A stretch of 64,000 nucleotides of DNA from JAENVU01 sp963756815 (GTDB taxonomy: Bacteria > Actinomycetota > Acidimicrobiia > IMCC26256 > JAENVU01). The notes beneath the pieces were generated by a model, which saw nothing but the letters and a program-made list of their open reading frames with translations, had not been told where the DNA came from and ran no database searches. Made by a program: the position numbers and the translations under genes. The stretch's first letter is position 1. The number at the start of each line of letters is the position of its first letter. Positions 20,425-30,627 of this stretch are shown here, piece after piece. The stretch covers positions 62,001-126,000 of the forward strand of contig CAVWPR010000002.1 of assembly GCA_963756815.1 (NCBI GenBank). The letters are read 5' to 3'.

Positions 20425-21896
20425 CGGCCGAGCGTGAGACACCCACCCTCAGCGACTACTGGGCGATCCTGCGTCGCCGCCGCCGCACGATCGCGCTCTC
20501 GATGGCGATCGTCGTCGCGATCGCGGCCGTGTGGGTCTGGTACTCCGGCGCGCAGTACGCGAGCCAGGCGTCGGTCGTGATCCGTCCGATCCTCTCGGGA
20601 CCGTTCGACCAGTCGCGCATCGACGACGTCGGCGCGGGCACCGAGGCGAAGGTGCTCGACTCGACCGTCGTCGCCGAGCTCGCGGCCAAGAAGCTGCACC
20701 GCACCCCCGCCGAGGCGCCGAAGCTGCTCGAGCACCTCACGGTCGACAACCCGATCGGCACGCTGATCCTCAACATCACGTACAGCGCATCGAGCCCCGA
20801 GGACGCGCGACGAGGTGCGCAGGCCTTCGCCGACGCCTACCTCGAGAACCGCCAGCAGACCGCCGACGCGGTGAAGGCGCGCGCGATCGAGCGACTGAAC
20901 AACCAGCACGCCGACCTCGACAAGGAGATGACCGACGCGCTCTCGACGATCGCGGTCACGCCCGTCGGATCCGACGCCCGGACCGCGGCCGAGGCCCGGC
21001 GCGACGTGCTCGTGAGCCAGATCACCCAGCTCGAGTCGTCGAGCGCGGCGCTGAACGGCGTCGACACGAGTCCGGGGCAGCTCATCCGACCCGCCGACCT
21101 CCCGCAGGCCGAGAGCGGTCCGTCGCCGATGTTGACGCTGCTCGCCGCCGCCGCGCTCGGCGCGATCGTCGGTGTCGGCGTCGCCCTGTTCCGTGAGCGC
21201 ACCGACCCGGCGATCCCGACGCGCCACTCGTTCACCGAGGCTGCGGGCGCCGACCCGCTGGCGGAGCTGCCGGCGTTGTCGCTGGGTGCGCCGTGGACGG
21301 TCGCCTCGAACCCGGCCGATCCCGTGGCGATCAACCTCCGGCGGCTCCGGGTCGCCGTGTGGCCCCGCCGGGGCGTGGGTCCGCACCGCGTCATGATCAC
21401 CACGCCGTCCGGCAGCCCCACCGCCGACGCGCTCGCCGCGAACCTCGCGCTCACGTCGGCGCGCGCGGGGTCGACCGTGCTCCTCGCGTGGGCCGACCTC
21501 CCGGCCGAGTCGCTCCTCGCTCAGGGCATGACGATCCCGACCGACATCCCGGACGACGCACCGCTCGAGAAGCTGGTGGTCCGGGTCCCGGAGGAGGAGG
21601 GCCTGTTGCTGTTGCCGACGCTGACGCCCGGCCACGGCGCCCGCACGTCGCTCGACGACATGTCCGACCGGCTCGCCGAGCTCGACGGCGCGTTCGACGT
21701 GGAGATCCTCGTGGGTGCGCCGGTCCTGGCCTCGCCGGAGGCGTTCGAGCTGAGCCCGCTCGTCGACGGCATCATCCTCGTGTTCGACGTGCAGCGTCAC
21801 CGGCGGTCCGAGCTCGAGCGGTGCGTGGACGCGCTGGCCTCCACCGGCACCCCGGTGATCGGCGTCGTTGCGGTGTCGGTGCCGTCGGGATGGTGA
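20421..21896 (+). CDS. Wzz-type chain-length protein fused to a degenerate BY-kinase domain
   Basis: A 491-residue protein from ATG 20421. Wzz features: an N-terminal helix after DYWAILRRRRR, a periplasmic region with coiled-coil potential (LNNQHADLDKEM), and a second helix near residues 235-255 (MLTLLAAAALGAIVGVGVALF). The C-terminal 220 residues follow the BY-kinase layout but the nucleotide site is lost. Walker A is TPSGSPTADALAANLA without the GK(S/T), Walker A' is LLAWADLP instead of LLVDAD, and Walker B lacks the Asp (EILVGAP). No C-terminal tyrosine cluster is seen. So chain-length control probably works without autophosphorylation. Confidence 0.82.
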   Translation: MTAERETPTLSDYWAILRRRRRTIALSMAIVVAIAAVWVWYSGAQYASQASVVIRPILSGPFDQSRIDDVGAGTEAKVLDSTVVAELAAKKLHRTPAEAPKLLEHLTVDNPIGTLILNITYSASSPEDARRGAQAFADAYLENRQQTADAVKARAIERLNNQHADLDKEMTDALSTIAVTPVGSDARTAAEARRDVLVSQITQLESSSAALNGVDTSPGQLIRPADLPQAESGPSPMLTLLAAAALGAIVGVGVALFRERTDPAIPTRHSFTEAAGADPLAELPALSLGAPWTVASNPADPVAINLRRLRVAVWPRRGVGPHRVMITTPSGSPTADALAANLALTSARAGSTVLLAWADLPAESLLAQGMTIPTDIPDDAPLEKLVVRVPEEEGLLLLPTLTPGHGARTSLDDMSDRLAELDGAFDVEILVGAPVLASPEAFELSPLVDGIILVFDVQRHRRSELERCVDALASTGTPVIGVVAVSVPSGW

Positions 21897-21902
21897 GTCG
21901 AC

Positions 21903-22409
21903 GTGTCCTCTTCGTCGACGCGTCGGCGCGCGGCCGCGATGCCCGAGCTCGGCGACGGCTACCGCGTGCTGCTCGTCTGCTCCTCGGGCGGTCACCTCGC
22001 GCAGCTGATGCGGCTGCGGTCGTGGTGGGAAGGTCACCGTCGCACGTGGGCGTGCTTCCCACTGCCCGACGCCGAGGCCCTGCTCGACGGCGAGGACGTG
22101 GTCTGGGTCCACCATCCGACGACGCGTCACATCGGCAACCTGCTGCGCAACCTCGGGCTGGCCCTCCGGGTGATCCGGCGCGAGCGGCCGGACGTGATCG
22201 TGTCGACCGGTGCGGGCGCGGCGGTGCCGTTCTTCTGGATCGGCCGCCTGCTCGGCTGTCGCACCGTGTACCTCGAGGTGTACGACCGCGTGGACTCGGC
22301 CACGATGACCGGCCGGCTGTGCCGACCCGTCACCGACCTGTTCCTCGTGCAATGGCCCGAGCAACAGCAGCTGTACCGCAACGCGGTCGTGGCGGGACCG
22401 GTGTACTGA
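21903..22409 (+). CDS. Alg14/PssD-like glycosyltransferase membrane subunit
   Basis: A 168-residue protein starting at GTG 21903 (an internal ATG at 21939 is possible). The motif LLVCSSGGHLAQLMRLRSWW is the nucleotide-side GGH signature of Alg14/PssD proteins. The later stretch VIVSTGAGAAVPFFWIGRLLG matches their donor-binding/membrane-associated part. In this family the subunit recruits an Alg13/PssE partner to make one GT28-type enzyme. The partner is encoded 2 bp downstream. Role: adding a sugar to the lipid-linked repeat unit on the cytoplasmic face. Confidence 0.85.
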   Translation: MSSSSTRRRAAAMPELGDGYRVLLVCSSGGHLAQLMRLRSWWEGHRRTWACFPLPDAEALLDGEDVVWVHHPTTRHIGNLLRNLGLALRVIRRERPDVIVSTGAGAAVPFFWIGRLLGCRTVYLEVYDRVDSATMTGRLCRPVTDLFLVQWPEQQQLYRNAVVAGPVY

Positions 22410-22411
22410 CG

Positions 22412-22927
22412 ATGGAGATCGTGCGCACACCCCTCGTGCTCGTCACCGTCGGCACCGACCATCACCCCTTCGACCGCCTCATCGGCTGGATCGACCGCTG
22501 GGAACCACCGGCGCCGGTGCGTCTCGTCGTGCAGTACGGCACCGCGGTGCCACCGCGCGAGGCCGAGGGGCGTCCGTTCCTCACGCCCGACGAGTTCGCG
22601 TCGCTCCTCGCCGAGGCCGACGCCGCGGTCTGCTCCGGCGGCCCCGGCGCCATCATGGAGGCCCGCGCCGCCGGGTTGCGGCCGATCGTCGTCCCGCGTC
22701 GGTCGAACCTCGGCGAGCACGTCGACGATCACCAACGCGCCTTCGCCGACTTCATGGCGACCCGCGACCTCATCACGCTGGCCGACGACGAACCCGCGCT
22801 CCGCTCCGCGCTCGACGCGCTCGCACGCGACCCCCACGCCCACCGGATCGGCCGTGCCGCCGGCGAGGCTGCCGGGATCGCACGCATCGGCGAGCTGATC
22901 GACGATCTGGTGAACGGCGCCGCGTGA
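22412..22927 (+). CDS. Alg13/PssE-like glycosyltransferase catalytic subunit
   Basis: A 171-residue protein from ATG 22412. It starts with VLVTVGTDHHPFDRLIGWID and carries the GT28 donor-binding core CSGGPGAIMEARAAGLRPIVVPR followed by EHVDDHQRAFA, both classic for Alg13/PssE. With the upstream Alg14-like protein it should form a two-part UDP-sugar transferase. The TGA overlaps the next GTG (GTGA), so translation with the polymerase gene is coupled. The sugar donor is not evident. Confidence 0.85.
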   Translation: MEIVRTPLVLVTVGTDHHPFDRLIGWIDRWEPPAPVRLVVQYGTAVPPREAEGRPFLTPDEFASLLAEADAAVCSGGPGAIMEARAAGLRPIVVPRRSNLGEHVDDHQRAFADFMATRDLITLADDEPALRSALDALARDPHAHRIGRAAGEAAGIARIGELIDDLVNGAA

Positions 22928-24231
22928 CCGCCCTGGCCGAGCCGTTCGTGGCCGACGCCCCGATCGGGCGGTACGTGCCGTCGGCATCTCGACGGGAGGC
23001 GCGCCCGCTGGTGGACCCGGCGTGGCCGGTCATCCCGCTCACGCTCGGCATGCCGATCGCGTACTTCCTCGGCTTCGGTGCGCTGGTGTGGATCGTGCCG
23101 GCGCTCGGCTTCGCGGTGCCGCTCCTCCGGCGTCGCTCGCTGCACGTGCCGATGTGCGCGTTGCCGCTGCTCGGCCTGGTGCTCTGGATCCCGGTGACCG
23201 CGGTGCAGCTGCCGGACATGAACTCGATGGGCGTGTTCGTCTACCGGTGGCTGATCTGGGTCTCGGCCCTCATGGGCATGCTGTGGCTCTGCAACACCCC
23301 GACGCTCAAGCTCGCCACCAAGCGGATCGTCGACATGCTCGCGTTCCTCTGGATCGTGCTCGTGGGCTTCGGCTACCTCGCGCTCACGTTCCCCACGACC
23401 GCGGTCCCGTCCCTCCTGCAGCGGTTGCTCCCGGCCGGACTCTCCGGCACGCAGTTCATCAACGACCTCACGATCATCCGGTTCGCCGAGCTCCAGACGT
23501 TCATCGAGGGCACGGTCCCCCGTCCGGCGGCGCCGCTCCCGGCCACCAACGGCTGGGGCTCGACGCTGGCGCTCCTCACGCCGTTCTTCATCCTGTCGTG
23601 GCTCCTCGCGCCGTCACGCCGCCGTCGCATCACGGGATGGGTGCTGGCCGGCATCGGCGTCGTACCACTCGCGATCTCCACCAACCGCGGCGCGTGGCTC
23701 AGCATCGGGCTCGGACTCGTGTACTTCGCGGTCCGACGGGCGCGAGCGGGAGACGCCCGCCCGTTGTTCGCCGTCATCGCCGTCGGGGTGCTCGCGGTGA
23801 CGGCGGTGATGGCCACGCCGCTGTCGAACACCGTCTCGGCCCGCCTCAGCGAGACCGCGGCCAGCAACACGACGCGCGAGGACGTCTACAAGCTCGCGTG
23901 GGCCAAGAGCCAGGACTCGCCGGTGCTGGGGTACGGCGCGCCCGAATCGGCCGACCACTCCCCGCCCATCGGCACCCACGGCCTCATCTGGTACGCGATG
24001 TTCTCGCACGGCTTCCCGGGCCTGGCGCTCATGCTGATCGCGCTCTTCGCGCTGTGCTTCGCCACGTATCGCGCGCGTACGCCCGCCGCGCTGTGGGCCC
24101 ACATCTGCATCTTCATGGCGATCACGCAGCTGCCGTATTACGGGCTCCTGCCGCAGTTCGTGCTCGTCGGCATCGCGGCAGGGATCTCCTGGCGCGAGAA
24201 CCACGCGGAGGAGGTCCACGATGGTCGGTGA
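22924..24231 (+). CDS. Wzy-type polysaccharide polymerase (O-antigen ligase family)
   Basis: A 435-residue integral membrane protein with about 10-11 predicted helices from GTG 22924. The Wzy_C region shows ISTNRGAWLSIGLGLVYF, then AWAKSQDSPVLGYGAPES, a typical periplasmic loop, and THGLIWYAMFSHGFPGLALML. It should polymerise flipped repeat units on the outer face, with length set by the upstream Wzz-like protein. It overlaps the sulfotransferase start by 11 bp. Confidence 0.85.
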   Translation: MTALAEPFVADAPIGRYVPSASRREARPLVDPAWPVIPLTLGMPIAYFLGFGALVWIVPALGFAVPLLRRRSLHVPMCALPLLGLVLWIPVTAVQLPDMNSMGVFVYRWLIWVSALMGMLWLCNTPTLKLATKRIVDMLAFLWIVLVGFGYLALTFPTTAVPSLLQRLLPAGLSGTQFINDLTIIRFAELQTFIEGTVPRPAAPLPATNGWGSTLALLTPFFILSWLLAPSRRRRITGWVLAGIGVVPLAISTNRGAWLSIGLGLVYFAVRRARAGDARPLFAVIAVGVLAVTAVMATPLSNTVSARLSETAASNTTREDVYKLAWAKSQDSPVLGYGAPESADHSPPIGTHGLIWYAMFSHGFPGLALMLIALFALCFATYRARTPAALWAHICIFMAITQLPYYGLLPQFVLVGIAAGISWRENHAEEVHDGR

Positions 24232-25136
24232 CGCAGACCCCGGCCGGAGCCGGTTCGAGACGGTGGTGCGCGAGTCCACCAAGCACGCGTTGCACCGCTA
24301 CGGCCTCGCGACCGCGACCTGGCGCGCGCATCCGGACTTCCTCCTCGTCGGCGCGAAGCGCGGCGGGACCACCTCGCTGTGGCGGTACCTGAGCAGCACC
24401 CCGACGTGCTCCCCCTGTTCCCCCGCCCGGAGCAGCTCAAGGGCATGTACTACTTCGACGAGCAGTACGGACGCGGCGACCGCTGGTACCGATCGCACTT
24501 CCCGACGCGGGTGCGGGCCCGCGCGCGGGCATCAGGACCGTGGTCGGCGAGGCGACGCCCTACTACCTGTACCACCCGCTCGCTCCCGTGCGTGCGCACT
24601 CGGTGGTGCCCGATGCCCACATCCTCGTGGTCCTGCGCGACCCGGTCGAGCGCGCGTACTCCCACTACAAGGAGCGGTGCGCGAACGACACCGAGCCGCT
24701 CTCCTTCGCCGACGCGATCGCCGCGGAGGACGACCGGCTCGCGGGAGAAGCCGACCGGCTCGTGTCCGAGCCCGGCGCCGTGAGCTTCGCCCACCGGCAC
24801 TGCTCCTACGTCGACCAGGGTCGCTACGCGCCGATGCTCGAGCGCTGGTTCGCGGCGTACGGCCGTGAGCGCGTGCACGTCGAGATCAGCGAGGAGATGT
24901 ACGCCGACCCGCAGGCGACGTTCCGCCGGGTCACCGACCATCTCGGGATCCGGCGGCACCGCCTCGGCGACACCTCCGCACACAACGCCGAGCCGGCGCA
25001 GGACCTGGACCCGGCCACGCGCGCCGAGCTCGTCGAGCGCCTCGCGCCGGCGGTGCGGGCGACGGAGGAGCTGCTCGGACGGGACCTGCCGTGGTCGCGT
25101 CCGGCCGTCGGCGCCACCATCCGCCGCGCCGGCTGA
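24221..25136 (+). CDS. Sulfotransferase, two frameshifts
   Basis: From ATG 24221 the frames join into a PAPS-dependent sulfotransferase of about 305 residues. The 5'-phosphosulfate loop is LLVGAKRGGTTSLWRYL; the 3'-phosphate site is ILVVLRDPVERAYSHYKER. Between them the frame changes near 24390 and 24520 (FPRPEQLKGMYYFDEQYG lies in the middle frame). Each fits the loss of one base. It is the last gene of the polysaccharide operon, so the exported polymer or a cell-surface glycolipid is probably sulfated. Confidence 0.82.
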
Positions 25137-25226
25137 GGCCCGAGCCCATCTGGGCCCGATGGCCTGTGTCCGGAGCCGGCCGGTTTGCCCTATATTGGGT
25201 ACTTCCGCTGGGAAGGGCTGGTACCG

Positions 25227-28200
25227 GTGATCTCTGGAATCCGACGGCGTCTCGCCGTCCTCGTCGCGGTGACCGTGGGGCTGGGCGCGCTCGCCGGGCT
25301 CGCAGGGGCGGCGCCGATCGTGTACTCCACGACGCCGGTCGCCGGCTGGTCGACGAACGGCATCGTCCGCACGGTGCTCATCGTCGGCGACACCGCCTAC
25401 GCCGGCGGCGACTTCACCGCCGTGCACGGGCCGGGCGGGACGCCGAGCGTCGCCCGCGCCCACCTCGCCGCGTGGGACGTGCACACCGGCGCGCTGCGCA
25501 CCGGGTTCGCGGCCGACACGAACGGACGCGTCGAGTCGCTCGCCAGTGACGGAACCAAGCTGTTCGTCGGCGGCGACTTCACGACCATCAAGGGTGTGAG
25601 CAAGAGTCGCCTCGCGGCGCTGGACCCCGCGTCGGGGAACGTGATCAGCGGCTGGACCGCGAACGCGTCGTCGCACGTCTACGCGCTGCGCACGTCGGGG
25701 TCGCGCCTGTACGTGGGTGGCGCATTCGGGTCACTCGCGGGTGCGACGCCGGGGCCGGATGGGCGCGGTCTCGACGAGCACGGGTGCCATCGACAACGCG
25801 TTCGCCCCGACGTTCAACGACGCGGTGCACGGCATCGTGACGTCACCCGACGGCAACACCGTGTACGTCGGGGGCGACTTCAACGTCGCCGACGGGGTGG
25901 CGCGCAACTACGTGGTGGCGCTCAACGCGTCCACCGGCGCGCTCCTCCCGCTCACGTTCCAGTACCCGTTCTCCGGGAGCAGCCTCCACGGCATGGACGG
26001 CCTCGACATCTCGCCCGACGGGAGCCGCCTCTTCGGCGCGCTCACGGGCAACGAGAACCGGGTCGAGGCGTGGAGCACCACCACCGGCCAGGTGCAGTGG
26101 TACTACCAGGTCGACGGCGACGTGCAGGCCGTGCGCTACTACGACGGCAACGTCTACTTCGGGTTCCACGAGGGCGCGATCGGCGACCACACGGTGCGCC
26201 TGCTCGTCGCCGACGCGACCACCGGCGCCCTCGAGAACTCGTTCCGGCCGCCGATCGACAGCTTCTTCGGCATCTGGGCGATCGACGCCAACGCGTCGGG
26301 CCTCCTGCTCGGCGGCGAGTTCATGAACATCAACAACGTCGCCACCCAGGGCGTCGCGATCCTCCCGCCACAGTCGTCCGACGCGGTGCCGCCGGGCGCG
26401 CCCGGGACGCCGATCGTGACGGACACCCAGGCCACGACGGTGTCGCTCAGCTGGGCTCCGGGCACCGACAACGTCTCGGTCGCCGGCTACCGCGTCCTCC
26501 GGAACGGCGTGCCCGTCGGCTACCCCAGCGACGACGAGCTTCACCGACACCGGTGTCCCGCCCGACTCCGACGTGACCTACTCGGTCCAGACCATCGACC
26601 AGGCCGGCAACCTCTCCGTGCCGAGCGGGACCGTGAGCACGCACACCACGCTGCTCCCGATCGCGGCGGGGAGCACGTGGAAGTACCTCGACAACGGATC
26701 CAACCAGGGCACCGCGTGGCGGGCGACCGGCTTCGACGACTCGGCCTGGGCCACCGGCGCGGCCGAGCTCGGGTACGGCGACGGTGACGAGACCACCGTC
26801 GTCGGCTACGGCCCGGACGCCGCCAACAAGTACCTCACCACCTACTTCCGGCGGACCTTCACCGTCGACGATCCGGCGTCGATCACCGCGCTGAGCCTCA
26901 GCCTGGTCCGCGACGACGGCGCGGTCGTCTACCTGAACGGCACCGAGGTCGCGCGGACCAACATGCCGACGGGCACGATCACCTCGAGCACGCGCGCCGT
27001 CACTGCGGTGAGCGATGCCGAGGAGTCGCAGTGGTTCCCGTTCGCCGTGAACCCCGGGCTGCTCGTCAGCGGCACGAACACCATCGCCGTGGAGATCCAC
27101 CAGAACAACGGATCGAGCAGCGACATCTCGTTCAACCTCGCGCTCGCGGCGGTCCGGACGCAGGGCGCGCCGGCGCCGACCGGACTCTCGGTCACCGGCG
27201 TCACCGACAACACCGCCTCGCTGCAGTGGACGGCGCCCACCGGCACCGGGACCACCACGGGGTACCGCGTGTACCGCGACGGCACCCTCGTCGGCTCGCC
27301 CTCCACCACCAGCTTCGGCGACACCGGACTCGTCAGCGGCCAGAGCTACTCGTACTCGGTGAGCGCGATCACCGACGGCGTGGAGACCGCGAAGACCCCT
27401 GCGGTCGTCGCCACGACCACCACCAATCCGCCGCCGACCGCGCTCACCGTCGTCGGCGTCACCGACACGACCGTCGACCTCGCCTGGACCGCGCCGGCCG
27501 GCACCGGCACCACGACCGGCTACCGCGTCTACCGCGGCGTCACCCTCGTGGGGTCGCCCACCACCACCAGCTACACGGACACCGGCCTCACCGCCGGCCA
27601 GTCCGTCGTGTACTCGGTGAGCGCGATCACCAACGGCACCGAGACCGCGAGGACACCGCTCGTCCCTGCGACCACGACCGACTCCGTCGCGCCGAGCGCG
27701 CCCACGAACCTCGCCGCGCCGACCGTCGCCGCGGACCGCGTGGTCCTCACGTGGACGCCGAGCACCGACAACGTCGGCGTCACCGGCTACGACGTCCTCC
27801 GCAACGGCGCGGTGATCGGCTCGGCGCCCGCGGCCACGTACACCGACACGACCGTGACGACCAATCAGACGTACTCGTACGCGGTGCGGGCCAAGGACGC
27901 AGCCGGTAACCCGTCGTCGGCGTCGGCACCGCTCGGCGTGACCACGCCCGCATTCGTCGGCAAGACCTACGAGGACACGTTCGACTCCGGCAGCTTCACC
28001 AGTGGCCGCTGGAGCGTGGTGAACGCGACCGCCGTCGCCGGCACGACGCTCGGGACGTTCTTCGCCCGCCTCACGGCGACGGCCGGTCCGGCGTACCTGC
28101 AGTGGCCGGCCAACGTGCTCGAGCAGAACCACCGGGCGTGGAGCCTCCGGGGCTACTTCCGCATCCCGTCCCACGCGACGAACCAGTCGGTGAGCCTCGT

Positions 28201-28561
28201 GGAGCTGAAGAGCTCCGCCGGGAGGGCGGTCTACGTCTACACGGACGCATCGACCGGTCGCTGTGTCCTGAGCCTCTCGGGCGTCAGCGCCACGACGACG
28301 TTCCGGTGCGACGACGGCGCCTGGCACCTGCTCGAGGTGAAGGGCGACTTCGGCTCGACGACCCAGACCGTCGACTGGCGCATCGACGGCAGCGCGCTGG
28401 GCTCGGTCACCGCGACGGGTCAGTCGTCGACCACCGTGCGCACGGCGTATCTGGGCGAGCCCGGCGGCACGCCGACCAACGTCCAGCACTGGGACGACGT
28501 GAAGCTCACGCTCGCCGACGCCGCCCTGCCCTTCCTCGGCGGGCTCACACCGTTCGGGTAG
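25227..28561 (+). CDS. Secreted beta-propeller / FN3 / jelly-roll protein, two frameshifts
   Basis: From GTG 25227 (GGAAGGG ribosome-binding site) a signal peptide (LAVLVAVTVGLGALAGLAGAA) leads into propeller-like repeats with the recurring YAGGDFTAV / LFVGGDFTTI / VYVGGDFNVADG pattern. Then follow an FN3 domain, a beta-sandwich of about 165 residues (STWKYLDNGSNQGTAW; DDGAVVYLNGTEVARTNMP), three FN3 domains and a C-terminal LamG-like domain (RCDDGAWHLLEVKGDFG). Frame changes near 25.76 and 26.53 kb each fit one extra base. Total about 1,110 residues. No LPXTG or other anchor is visible. It is a smaller paralogue of the 30.6-36.7 kb protein; likely extracellular matrix or adhesion. Confidence 0.8.
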
Positions 28562-28765
28562 GGGCCGACCCGAGCGCCGGGTTCACGACGCGGTCGCCGC
28601 GACCGTGCCGAGCGTCCCGAGGAGTCCCTCGTGCTGCGCGTCGGGCCGTGCCGGGTCCATGTGAACGGTCGCGATCGTGGCGCGCGTTGCGTCAGGTACC
28701 CCGTGTCGGCCCGTCACCCGGGTGCGACGTCAGCGGCTCCACGGGCCGCTCCGGGCCCGTCGGGG
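28562..28765. other. Gap between convergent genes with a possible gene relic
   Basis: About 200 bp between two convergent stops. On the reverse strand 28583-28690 reads ATIATVHMDPARP then DAQHEGLLGTLGTVAATAS and a stop, with very high third-position GC, like the tail of a lost gene. No start or upstream domain can be connected to it. A strongly GC-rich inverted repeat (about 28740-28795) could act as a terminator. Confidence 0.35.
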
Positions 28766-29525
28766 CTACGCCGCGGCCCTCGGGGCCGTGACGGCACGCT
28801 GGCCGACCTCCCCGAAGTGATCGCTCAGTGGACCGACCGTGAGGTCGTGCGCGGCGAAGAGGTCCGCGAGCGGGGCGAGCGCGGCGAGCGTCGGTACGCC
28901 AGCTGTCCGGCGCCGACGCGCAGTCGGAGTCGTGGAGCAGGACGGTGCCGCCGTCGAGCCGACCGCGCGCGACGTCGGCGCACACGGAGTCGGGCGTCGC
29001 CTCCGCACGCCAGTCCCTCCCCCACGCGCTCCACAGGACCGTGCGCATGCCGAGTCGGCGCGCGGTGACGAGTCCCTCGGGCGAGAGCGCGCCGTGCGGC
29101 GGCCGGTGGAACGCGGGGGTCGCGCCGGCGCCGGCCACGGTGGCGTGCGCCCGCCGGATGTCGTCGCAGATGCGCTTCGGCGTCATCGTGCGGTGCGAGC
29201 GGTGCTCCGAGGCGTGCACCCCCACGTCGTGACCCTCGGCGACCAGGTCGGCGACCAGGCCGGGGTTCGCGTCCACCATGTCGCCGAGCACGAAGAAGGT
29301 CGCGCGCCACCCGAGGCGGTCGAGCTCGGCCGCGATCAGGGGCGTGCCGACCGGGTCGGGACCGTCGTCGAAGGTCAGCGCGACGTGTCCGGGCCGGCCC
29401 AGCCCCCGGAGGCGGGCGGCCAGGTACGGGCCGGCCGGTGAGAACGCGACCGACGACGGGATCGTGTGCAGCGCCCGCAGCTTCTCGGCGACGCGCCCGC
29501 CCCGTCCGGGGCGGTCAGATCCCAC
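28766..29525 (-). CDS. NodB-type polysaccharide deacetylase, one frameshift
   Basis: It starts at about GTG 29525, overlapping the end of the GT2 gene by 11 bp. NodB motifs are clear: motif 1 ALTFDDGPDPVGTP, motif 2 GVHASEHRSHRTM, motif 3 FHRPPHGALSPEG, and a late VLLHDSDCAS. The frame shifts by +1 near 28.91 kb and ends RTAGVPTLAALAPLADLF ... at 28766. Family enzymes remove N- or O-acetyl groups from sugars in a metal-dependent reaction. No obvious signal peptide is seen, so action on a lipid-linked intermediate or on nascent polymer is possible. Probably co-transcribed with the GT2 gene. Confidence 0.82.
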
Positions 29526-30426
29526 GGCCGCGGCGCTGGAGCGAGCGCATGACGACGTCCGGCGACACCACACCGAGCGCGACCGCGCCCGCGAGGTAGG
29601 CACGCGGCTCGAACCACCGCTGGCGCAGCGTGGCGCCGATCTCGGTGAGGGCGGCCCGGCGATCGCCGTTCGCCGCGAGGGCGAACGACCGCTGGCCGCG
29701 GAGTCGGGCCAGACCGGCCGGCACCGCCGCGAACTCCGGGACGGCGCGGATCAGGTAGTCGAGCGCGTCGGCGATCATCTGCCACCGGTTGGCGAAGAAC
29801 GACTGCGCGTGCCATTCCACGCGCACCATCGGCTCCGGCACCACCGCGAGCGGGCGGCGGCGCGCGGCGCGCAGCACCCACTCGTAGTCCTCGGCGTACC
29901 CGCCGGGGATGTGCTCGTCGGCCGGTCCGATGTCGTCGTAGAACGCGGCGCGACGCACCATCGCGGTGCAGAAGTTCGCCTCCATCATGCGCGAGCGCAG
30001 CAGCTGCGAGAACGTGACCTCCGACTGGTCGAGCCGCCGCTCGATCTCGTCGCCGTCGATCGCGATCTGCACGCCGGTCACCACGACGTCGACGTCGGGA
30101 CGGCTCGCGAGCGTGGCGTGCTGACGCGCCGCCTTCTCGGGGAACCACACGTCGTCGTCGTCGCAGAACGCCACGAGGGGCGCATCGGTCGCAGCCACGC
30201 CTGCGTTCCGACCGCCGGGCAGCCCGGGCGTGTGGTCGTTCGCGATGACGCGCACGGGCCGATCACCACCCGTCACCTCGAGCGTCGGGTCGGGCTCGGA
30301 CCGGTCGAACACGACGACGGTCTCGATCGAGCCGGGGAACGTCTGAGCTGCGATCGCCGCGATCGCCCGGCGCAGCAGCTCGGGTCGGTCGCGCGTGCAG
30401 ATCACGACGGCGAGGTCGCAGGCCAT
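29515..30426 (-). CDS. Family 2 glycosyltransferase
   Basis: A 303-residue protein from ATG 30426. It carries the GT-A fold signatures AVVICTRDRPELLRRAIAAI at the N terminus, PGLPGGRNAGVAATDAPLVAFCDDDDVWFP (the DDD metal motif; quoted in parts) and the later GGYAEDYEWVLRAA acceptor motif. It should transfer a sugar from a nucleotide donor to a lipid-linked or glycan acceptor in the cytoplasm. The start lies 36 bp from the inverted repeat shared with the glycosylphosphotransferase promoter, and it is divergent from the giant secreted protein. Confidence 0.88.
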   Translation of the reverse strand: MACDLAVVICTRDRPELLRRAIAAIAAQTFPGSIETVVVFDRSEPDPTLEVTGGDRPVRVIANDHTPGLPGGRNAGVAATDAPLVAFCDDDDVWFPEKAARQHATLASRPDVDVVVTGVQIAIDGDEIERRLDQSEVTFSQLLRSRMMEANFCTAMVRRAAFYDDIGPADEHIPGGYAEDYEWVLRAARRRPLAVVPEPMVRVEWHAQSFFANRWQMIADALDYLIRAVPEFAAVPAGLARLRGQRSFALAANGDRRAALTEIGATLRQRWFEPRAYLAGAVALGVVSPDVVMRSLQRRGRGI

Positions 30427-30461
30427 GGTCGTGATTGTCCGGGACGGACCCCGATTTCCCC

Positions 30462-30477
30462 TCCCCAACCTTGGGGA
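30462..30477 (+). promoter_or_regulatory. Inverted repeat TCCCCAAccTTGGGGA in a divergent promoter
   Basis: Perfect 7-bp arms around a 2-bp centre, 36 bp upstream of the GT2 start and 151 bp upstream of the giant secreted protein start. An identical inverted repeat with matching flanks (CCCC before, AT after) lies upstream of the glycosylphosphotransferase gene at 41413. Likely a shared transcription-factor site for the surface-glycan genes. Confidence 0.65.
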
Positions 30478-30542
30478 TATTGCCCATTTACGGTCGATTT
30501 CGACGTTTTCGTCCGCCATACTCCGCCCCGCACGAGGTGCAG

Positions 30543-30608
30543 GGGACCGGTCCGTGGCGGACGCACCGGTCCGGTGAGAAGGGCGAGAGAGGCCGGACGC
30601 ACGTCCGG
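30543..30608 (+). other. Hairpin-rich 5' leader of the giant secreted protein
   Basis: GGACCGGTCC (30544-30553) is self-complementary, ACCGGTCCG repeats at 30546 and 30565, and CCGGACG-CA-CGTCCGG (30593-30608) is a perfect 7-bp stem 20 bp before the start codon. It may modulate mRNA stability or translation. No known riboswitch class is recognised. Confidence 0.45.
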
Positions 30609-30627
30609 TCTCGACGAGTGGAGGCTC

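Noticed and set aside
25137..25226. Copy of the shared glycan promoter palindrome before the 25.2-kb protein
   Set aside because: There is an A/T-rich TATATTGGG string but no TCCCCAA/TTGGGGA arms.
30481..30627. Cyclic di-GMP riboswitch before the giant gene
   Set aside because: Hairpins exist, but the conserved GEMM core sequences are not present.
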